64,000 nt of DNA, from assembly GCA_946699065.1 (NCBI GenBank), contig CAMPDV010000065.1:558001-622000 (forward strand). Direction: 5' to 3'. Made by a program: the position numbers and the translations under genes. The number at the start of each line of letters is the position of its first letter. Position 1 is the first letter of the stretch. Under the pieces are notes generated by a model. That model did not search any database. It was not told where the DNA came from and worked only from the letters and a program-made list of their open reading frames with translations. Positions 53,343 to 62,625 of the stretch are shown here, piece after piece. The stretch is from Loxodes magnus (lineage: Eukaryota; Ciliophora; Karyorelictea; Loxodida; Loxodidae).

Positions 53343-54090
53343 TTAAAATCAGTGTGACTGAAATAGAATTTTAAATAAATTAAAATCAGTGTGACTGAAA
53401 TAGAATTTTAAGTAAATTAAAATCAGTTTGACTGAAATAGAATTTTAAGTAAATTAAAATCAGTGTGACTGAAATTGAATTTTAAGTAAATTAAAATAAG
53501 ATTGACTGAAATAGAATTTTAAGTAAATTAAAATCAGTTTGACTGAAATAGAATTTTAAGTAAATTAAAATCAGTTTGACTGAAAAAGTATTTTAAGTAA
53601 ATTAAAATAAGTGTGACTGAAAAAGTATTTTAAGTAAATTAAAATCAGTTTTACTGAAATAGAATTTTAAGTAAATTAAAAATGTTTGACTGAAATAGAA
53701 TTTTAAGTAAATTAAAATCAGTTTGACTGAAATAGAATTTTAAGCAAATTAAAATCAGTTTTACTGAAATAGAATTTTAAGCAAATTAAAATAGTTTGAC
53801 TGAAATAGAATTTTAAGTAAATTAAAATCAGTTTGACTGAAAAAGTATTTTAAGTAAATTAAAATAAGTGTGACTGAAATAGAATTTTAAGTAAATTAAA
53901 ATCAGTTTTACTGAAATAGAATTTTAAGCAAATTAAAATAGTTTGACTGAAATAGAATTTTAAGTAAATTAAAATCAGTTTGACTGAAATAGAATTTTAA
54001 GTAAATTAAAATAAGTGTGACTGAAATAGAATTTTAAGTAAATTAAAATAAGTGTGACTGAAATAGAATTTCAAGTAAATTAAAATAGTT
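53343..54090 (+). repeat. Mixed monomers marked by CAGTTTTACTG
   Basis: The variant CAGTTTTACTG appears repeatedly between about 52870 and 53920, usually with the AAGCAAATT tail and AAATAGTTTG next to it. It was not noticed elsewhere in the window. No other feature is seen. Confidence 0.75.
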
Positions 54091-57000
54091 TGACTGAAAT
54101 AGAATTTTAAGTAAATTAAAATAAGTGTGACTGAAATAGAATTTCAAGTAAATTAAAATAAGTGTGACTGAAATAGAATTTTAAGTAAATTAAAAATGTT
54201 TGACTGAAATAGAATTTTAAGTAAATTAAAATCAGTTTGACTGAAATAGAATTTTAAGTAAATTAAAATAAGTGTGACTGAAATAGAATTTTAAGTAAAT
54301 AATATAAGTATGATAGAAATAGAATTTTAAATAAATTAAAATCAGTTTGACTGAAAAAGAATTTTAATTAAATTAAAATAAGTGTGACTGAAAAAGTATT
54401 TTAAGTAAATTAAAATCAGTGTGATGAAATACAATTTTAAGTAAATTAAAATCAATTTGACTGAAATAGAATTTTAAGTAAATTAAAATAAGTTTGATAA
54501 AAATAGAATTTTAAGTAAATTAAAATCAGTATGACTGAAATGGAATTTTAAGTAAATTAAAATAAGTGTGACTGAAATAGAATTTTAAGTAAATTAAAAT
54601 AAGTGTGACTGAAATAGAATTTTAAGTAAATTAAAATCAGTTTGACTGAAATAGAATTTTAAGTAAATTAAAATAAGTGTGACTGAAATAGATTTTTAAG
54701 TAAATTAAAATAAGTGTGACTGAAATAGAATTTTAAGTAAATTAAAATAAGTTTGACTGAAATAGATTTTTAAGCAAATTAAAATAGTTTGACTGAAATA
54801 GAATTTTAAGTAAATTAAAATCAGTTTGACTGAAATAGAATTTTAAGTAAATTAAAATCAGTTTGACTGAAATAGAATTTTAAGTAAATTAAAATCAGTT
54901 TGACTGAAAAAGTATTTTAAGTAAATTAAAATAAGATTGACTGAAATAGAATTTTAAGTAAATTAAAATCAGTTTGACTGAAATAGAATTTTAAGTAAAT
55001 AATATAAGTATGATAGAAATAGAATTTTAAGTAAATTAAAATCAGTTTGATAGAAATAGAATTTTAAGTAAATTAAAATAAGTGTGACTGAAATAGAATT
55101 TTAAGTAAATTTAAAAAAGTATGAATGAAATAGAATTTTAAGTAAATTAAAAATGTTTGACTGAAATAGAATTTTAAGTAAATTAAAATCAGTTTGACTG
55201 AAAAAGTATTTTAAGTAAATTAAAATAAGTGTGACTGAAAAAGTATTTTAAGTAAATTAAAATCAGTTTGACTGAAAAAGTATTTTAAGTAAATTAAAAT
55301 AAGTGTGACTGAAATAGAATTTTAAGTAAATTAAAATCAGTTTGACTGAAATAGAATTTTAAGTAAATAATATAAGTATGATAGAAATAGAATTTTAAGT
55401 AAATTAAAATCAGTTTGATAGAAATAGAATTTTAAGTAAATTAAAATAAGTGTGACTGAAATAGAATTTTAATTAAATTAAAATAAGTGTGACTGAAAAA
55501 GAATTTTAATTAAATTAAAATAAGTGTGACTGAAAAAGTATTTTAAGTAAATTAAAATCAGTTTGACTGAAAAAGTATTTTAAGTAAATTAAAATAAGTG
55601 TGACTGAAATAGAATTTTAAGTAAATTAAAATCAGTTTGACTGAAATAGAATTTTAAGTAAATTAAAATAGTTTGACTGAAATAGAATTTTAAGTAAATT
55701 AAAATAAGTGTGACTGAAATAGAATTTTAAGTAAATTAAAATAAGTGTGACTGAAATAGATTTTTAAGTAAATTAAAATAAGTTTGACTGAAATAGAATT
55801 TTAAGTAAATTAAAATCAGTTTGACTGAAAAAGTATTTTAAGTAAATTAAAATCAGTGTGATGAAATACAATTTTAAGTAAATTAAAATCAATTTGACTG
55901 AAATAGAATTTTAAGTAAATTAAAATAAGTTTGATAAAAATAGAATTTTAAGTAAATTAAAATCAGTATGACTGAAATGGAATTTTAAGTAAATTAAAAT
56001 AAGTGTGACTGAAATAGAATTTTAAGTAAATTAAAATAAGTGTGACTGAAATAGAATTTTAAGTAAATTAAAATAAGTGTGACTGAAATAGATTTTTAAG
56101 TAAATTAAAATAAGTGTGACTGAAATAGAATTTTAAGTAAATTAAAATAAGTTTGACTGAAATAGATTTTTAAGCAAATTAAAATAGTTTGACTGAAATA
56201 GAATTTTAAGTAAATTAAAATCAGTTTGACTGAAATAGAATTTTAAGTAAATTAAAATCAGTTTGACTGAAATAGAATTTTAAGTAAATTAAAATCAGTT
56301 TGACTGAAAAAGTATTTTAAGTAAATTAAAATAAGATTGACTGAAATAGAATTTTAAGTAAATTAAAATCAGTTTGACTGAAATAGAATTTTAAGTAAAT
56401 AATATAAGTATGATAGAAATAGAATTTTAAGTAAATTAAAATCAGTTTGATAGAAATAGAATTTTAAGTAAATTAAAATAAGTGTGACTGAAATAGAATT
56501 TTAAGTAAATTTAAAAAAGTATGAATGAAATAGAATTTTAAGTAAATTAAAAATGTTTGACTGAAATAGAATTTTAAGTAAATTAAAATCAGTTTGACTG
56601 AAATAGAATTTTAAGTAAATTAAAATAGTTTGACTGAAATAGAATTTTAAGTAAATTAAAATCAGTTTGACTGAAAAAGTATTTTAAGTAAATTAAAATA
56701 AGTGTGACTGAAAAAGTATTTTAAGTAAATTAAAATCAGTTTGACTGAAAAAGTATTTTAAGTAAATTAAAATAAGTGTGACTGAAATAGAATTTTAAGT
56801 AAATTAAAATAGTGTGACTGAAATAGAATTTTAAGTAAATTAAAATCAGTTTGACTGAAAAAGTATTTTAAGTAAATTAAAATAGTTTGACTGAAATATA
56901 ATATTAAGTAAATTAAAATCAGTGTGACTGAAATAGAATTTTAAATAAATTAAAATCAGTGTGATGAAATACAATTTAAAAAATTTATGAATAAGTTTGA

Positions 57001-58135
57001 CTGAAATAGAATTTTAAGTAAATTAAAATCAGTTTGACTGAAAAAGTATTTTAAGTAAATTAAAATAGTTTGACTGAAATATAATATTAAGTAAATTAAA
57101 ATCAGTGTGACTGAAATAGAATTTTAAATAAATTAAAATCAGTGTGACTGAAATAGAATTTTAAAAATAAATGAATAAGTTTGACTGAAATAGAATTTTA
57201 AGTAAATTAAAATCAGTTTGACTGAAAAAGTATTTTAAGTAAATTAAAATAAGTGTGACTGAAAAAGTATTTTAAGTAAATTAAAATCAGTTTGACTGAA
57301 AAAGTATTTTAAGTAAATTAAAATAAGTGTGACTGAAATAGAATTTTAAGTAAATTAAAATAGTGTGACTGAAATAGAATTTTAAGTAAATTAAAATAAG
57401 TGTGACTGAAATAGAATTTCAAGTAAATTAAAATAAGTGTGACTGAAATAGAATTTTAAGTAAATTAAAAATGTTTGACTGAAATAGAATTTTAAGTAAA
57501 TTAAAATCAGTTTGACTGAAATAGAATTTTAAGTAAATTAAAATAAGTGTGACTGAAATAGAATTTTAAGTAAATAATATAAGTATGATAGAAATAGAAT
57601 TTTAAATAAATTAAAATCAGTTTGACTGAAAAAGAATTTTAATTAAATTAAAATAAGTGTGACTGAAAAAGTATTTTAAGTAAATTAAAATCAGTGTGAT
57701 GAAATACAATTTTAAGTAAATTAAAATCAATTTGACTGAAATAGAATTTTAAGTAAATTAAAATAAGTTTGATAAAAATAGAATTTTAAGTAAATTAAAA
57801 TCAGTATGACTGAAATGGAATTTTAAGTAAATTAAAATAAGTGTGACTGAAATAGAATTTTAAGTAAATTAAAATAAGTGTGACTGAAATAGAATTTTAA
57901 GTAAATTAAAATCAGTTTGACTGAAATAGAATTTTAAGTAAATTAAAATAAGTGTGACTGAAATAGATTTTTAAGTAAATTAAAATAAGTGTGACTGAAA
58001 TAGAATTTTAAGTAAATTAAAATAAGTTTGACTGAAATAGATTTTTAAGCAAATTAAAATAGTTTGACTGAAATAGAATTTTAAGTAAATTAAAATCAGT
58101 TTGACTGAAATAGAATTTTAAGTAAATTAAAATCA

Positions 58136-59510
58136 GTTTGACTGAAATAGAATTTTAAGTAAATTAAAATCAGTTTGACTGAAAAAGTATTTTAAGTAAA
58201 TTAAAATAAGATTGACTGAAATAGAATTTTAAGTAAATTAAAATCAGTTTGACTGAAATAGAATTTTAAGTAAATAATATAAGTATGATAGAAATAGAAT
58301 TTTAAGTAAATTAAAATCAGTTTGATAGAAATAGAATTTTAAGTAAATTAAAATAAGTGTGACTGAAATAGAATTTTAAGTAAATTTAAAAAAGTATGAA
58401 TGAAATAGAATTTTAAGTAAATTAAAAATGTTTGACTGAAATAGAATTTTAAGTAAATTAAAATCAGTTTGACTGAAAAAGTATTTTAAGTAAATTAAAA
58501 TAAGTGTGACTGAAAAAGTATTTTAAGTAAATTAAAATCAGTTTGACTGAAAAAGTATTTTAAGTAAATTAAAATAAGTGTGACTGAAATAGAATTTTAA
58601 GTAAATTAAAATCAGTTTGACTGAAATAGAATTTTAAGTAAATAATATAAGTATGATAGAAATAGAATTTTAAGTAAATTAAAATCAGTTTGATAGAAAT
58701 AGAATTTTAAGTAAATTAAAATAAGTGTGACTGAAATAGAATTTTAATTAAATTAAAATAAGTGTGACTGAAAAAGAATTTTAATTAAATTAAAATAAGT
58801 GTGACTGAAAAAGTATTTTAAGTAAATTAAAATCAGTTTGACTGAAAAAGTATTTTAAGTAAATTAAAATAAGTGTGACTGAAATAGAATTTTAAGTAAA
58901 TTAAAATCAGTTTGACTGAAATAGAATTTTAAGTAAATTAAAATAGTTTGACTGAAATAGAATTTTAAGTAAATTAAAATAAGTGTGACTGAAATAGAAT
59001 TTTAAGTAAATTAAAATAAGTGTGACTGAAATAGATTTTTAAGTAAATTAAAATAAGTTTGACTGAAATAGAATTTTAAGTAAATTAAAATCAGTTTGAC
59101 TGAAAAAGTATTTTAAGTAAATTAAAATCAGTGTGATGAAATACAATTTTAAGTAAATTAAAATCAATTTGACTGAAATAGAATTTTAAGTAAATTAAAA
59201 TAAGTTTGATAAAAATAGAATTTTAAGTAAATTAAAATCAGTATGACTGAAATGGAATTTTAAGTAAATTAAAATAAGTGTGACTGAAATAGAATTTTAA
59301 GTAAATTAAAATAAGTGTGACTGAAATAGAATTTTAAGTAAATTAAAATAAGTGTGACTGAAATAGATTTTTAAGTAAATTAAAATAAGTGTGACTGAAA
59401 TAGAATTTTAAGTAAATTAAAATAAGTTTGACTGAAATAGATTTTTAAGCAAATTAAAATAGTTTGACTGAAATAGAATTTTAAGTAAATTAAAATCAGT
59501 TTGACTGAAA
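58136..59510 (+). repeat. Block repeated at the right edge, offset 4490
   Basis: Matches 62626-64000 at +4490. Markers: AAGATTGAC (58208/62698), TAATATAAGTATG (58641/63131 register), TTTAAAAAAGTATGAATG and GTGATGAAATACAATT (59133/63623). No difference was seen; the match begins just after CAGTTTG against AATGTTTG and is still running at the window end. Confidence 0.92.
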
Positions 59511-59534
59511 TAGAATTTTAAGTAAATTAAAATC

Positions 59535-61445
59535 AGTTTGACTGAAATAGAATTTTAAGTAAATTAAAATCAGTTTGACTGAAAAAGTATTTTAAGTAAA
59601 TTAAAATAAGATTGACTGAAATAGAATTTTAAGTAAATTAAAATCAGTTTGACTGAAATAGAATTTTAAGTAAATAATATAAGTATGATAGAAATAGAAT
59701 TTTAAGTAAATTAAAATCAGTTTGATAGAAATAGAATTTTAAGTAAATTAAAATAAGTGTGACTGAAATAGAATTTTAAGTAAATTTAAAAAAGTATGAA
59801 TGAAATAGAATTTTAAGTAAATTAAAAATGTTTGACTGAAATAGAATTTTAAGTAAATTAAAATCAGTTTGACTGAAATAGAATTTTAAGTAAATTAAAA
59901 TAGTTTGACTGAAATAGAATTTTAAGTAAATTAAAATCAGTTTGACTGAAAAAGTATTTTAAGTAAATTAAAATAAGTGTGACTGAAAAAGTATTTTAAG
60001 TAAATTAAAATCAGTTTGACTGAAAAAGTATTTTAAGTAAATTAAAATAAGTGTGACTGAAATAGAATTTTAAGTAAATTAAAATAGTGTGACTGAAATA
60101 GAATTTTAAGTAAATTAAAATCAGTTTGACTGAAAAAGTATTTTAAGTAAATTAAAATAGTTTGACTGAAATATAATATTAAGTAAATTAAAATCAGTGT
60201 GACTGAAATAGAATTTTAAATAAATTAAAATCAGTGTGATGAAATACAATTTAAAAAATTTATGAATAAGTTTGACTGAAATAGAATTTTAAGTAAATTA
60301 AAATCAGTTTGACTGAAAAAGTATTTTAAGTAAATTAAAATAGTTTGACTGAAATATAATATTAAGTAAATTAAAATCAGTGTGACTGAAATAGAATTTT
60401 AAATAAATTAAAATCAGTGTGACTGAAATAGAATTTTAAAAATAAATGAATAAGTTTGACTGAAATAGAATTTTAAGTAAATTAAAATCAGTTTGACTGA
60501 AAAAGTATTTTAAGTAAATTAAAATAAGATTGACTGAAATAGAATTTTAAGTAAATTAAAATCAGTTTGACTGAAATAGAATTTTAAGTAAATAATATAA
60601 GTATGATAGAAATAGAATTTTAAGTAAATTAAAATCAGTTTGATAGAAATAGAATTTTAAGTAAATTAAAATAAGTGTGACTGAAATAGAATTTTAAGTA
60701 AATTTAAAAAAGTATGAATGAAATAGAATTTTAAGTAAATTAAAAATGTTTGACTGAAATAGAATTTTAAGTAAATTAAAATCAGTTTGACTGAAATAGA
60801 ATTTTAAGTAAATTAAAATAGTTTGACTGAAATAGAATTTTAAGTAAATTAAAATCAGTTTGACTGAAAAAGTATTTTAAGTAAATTAAAATAAGTGTGA
60901 CTGAAAAAGTATTTTAAGTAAATTAAAATCAGTTTGACTGAAAAAGTATTTTAAGTAAATTAAAATAAGTGTGACTGAAATAGAATTTTAAGTAAATTAA
61001 AATAGTGTGACTGAAATAGAATTTTAAGTAAATTAAAATCAGTTTGACTGAAAAAGTATTTTAAGTAAATTAAAATAGTTTGACTGAAATATAATATTAA
61101 GTAAATTAAAATCAGTGTGACTGAAATAGAATTTTAAATAAATTAAAATCAGTGTGATGAAATACAATTTAAAAAATTTATGAATAAGTTTGACTGAAAT
61201 AGAATTTTAAGTAAATTAAAATCAGTTTGACTGAAAAAGTATTTTAAGTAAATTAAAATAGTTTGACTGAAATATAATATTAAGTAAATTAAAATCAGTG
61301 TGACTGAAATAGAATTTTAAATAAATTAAAATCAGTGTGACTGAAATAGAATTTTAAAAATAAATGAATAAGTTTGACTGAAATAGAATTTTAAGTAAAT
61401 TAAAATCAGTTTGACTGAAAAAGTATTTTAAGTAAATTAAAATAA
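59535..61445 (+). repeat. Tandem duplication, period 918 bp (25 monomers)
   Basis: Bases 59535-60527 recur at +918 (60453-61445) with no difference seen. Markers: AAGATTGAC (59608/60526) and TTAAAAAATT followed by TATGAATAAG (60251/61169). The left boundary is 59534 C against 60452 A. It overlaps the right copy of the 3275-bp duplication, so it happened after that event. Confidence 0.92.
60245..60275 (+). repeat. A-rich junction monomer (TACAATTTAAAAAATTTAT type)
   Basis: The usual tail and A/T block are replaced by an oligo-A run followed by TATGAATAAG. This form lies near 56975, 60246, 61165, 61680 and 62272. A related form, TTTAAAAAATAAATG, lies near 40724, 45286, 46651, 47943 and 61907, and TTTTAAAAATAAATG near 57160, 60435 and 61352. 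All are in the right 24 kb. They look like deletion products at the monomer junction. Confidence 0.75.
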
Positions 61446-62625
61446 GTGTGACTGAAAAAGTATTTTAAGTAAATTAAAATCAGTTTGACTGAAAAAGTAT
61501 TTTAAGTAAATTAAAATAAGTGTGACTGAAATAGAATTTTAAGTAAATTAAAATAGTGTGACTGAAATAGAATTTTAAGTAAATTAAAATCAGTTTGACT
61601 GAAAAAGTATTTTAAGTAAATTAAAATAAGTGTGACTGAAAAAGAATTTTAAATAAATTAAAATCAGTGTGATGAAATACAATTTAAAAAATTTATAAAT
61701 AAGTTTGACTGAAATAGAATTTTAAGTAAATTAAAATAAGTTTGAATGAAATAGAATTTTAAGTAAATTAAAATCAGTTTGACTGAAATAGAATTTTAAG
61801 TAAATTAAAATAAGTTTGACTGAAATAGAATTTTAAGTAAATTAAAATCAGTTTGACTGAAAAAGTATTTTAAGTAAATTAAAATAAGTGTGACTGAAAT
61901 AGAATTTAAAAAATAAATGAATAAGTTTGACTGAAAAAGTATTTTAAGTAAATTAAAATAAGTATGACTGAAATGGAATTTTAAGTAAATTAAAATAAGT
62001 ATGACTGAAATAGAAATTTAAGTAAATTAAAATAAGTGTGACTGAAATAGAATTTTAAGTAAATTAAAATAAGTGTGACTGAAATAGATTTTCAAGTAAA
62101 TTTAAAAAAGTATGACTGAAATAGAATTTTAAGTAAATTAAAATAAGTGTGACTGAAATAGAATTTTAAGTAAATTAAAATCAGTTTGACTGAAAAAGTA
62201 TTTTAAGTAAATTAAAATAAGTGTGACTGAAATAGAATTTTAAATAAATTAAAATCAGTGTGATGAAATACAATTTAAAAAATTTATGAATAAGTTTGAC
62301 TGAAATAGAATTTTAAGTAAATTAAAATAAGTTTGAATGAAATAGAATTTTAAGTAAATTAAAATCAGTTTGACTGAAATAGAATTTTAAGTAAACTAAA
62401 ATAAGTTTGACTGAAATAGAATTTTAAGTACATTAAAATAAGTTAGACTGAAATAGAATTTTAAGTAAATTAAAATAAGTTTGACTGAAATAGAATTTTA
62501 AGTAAATTAAAATCAGTTTGACTGAAAAAGTATTTTAAGTAAATTAAAATAAGTGTGACTGAAATAGAATTTTAAGTAAATTTAAAAAAGTATGAATGAA
62601 ATAGAATTTTAAGTAAATTAAAAAT
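61446..62625 (+). repeat. Mixed monomers with A-rich junction forms
   Basis: Contains TACAATTTAAAAAATTTAT at about 61678 and 62270, AATTTAAAAAATAAATG near 61906, and isolated changes TAAACTAAAATAAG (about 62393) and GTACATTAAAATAAG (about 62428). Otherwise plain satellite. Confidence 0.78.

Larger units (their letters stand above)
54091..60528 (+). repeat. Tandem duplication, period 3275 bp (about 89 monomers)
   Basis: Bases 54091-57253 recur at +3275 (57366-60528). All markers checked are in register: TAATATAAGTATGATAG (54301/57576), GTGATGAAATACAATT (54421/57696, 55858/59133, 56961/60236), TTAAAAAAGTATGAATG (55111/58386) and TTAAAAATAAATG (57161/60436). No internal difference was found. 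The left boundary is 54090 T against 57365 G; the right is GTGTGAC against GATTGAC at about 57254/60529. Inside each copy a shorter block of about 0.8 kb is itself repeated at 1437, then 1400 (54400-55200 and 55837-56600). Confidence 0.93.
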
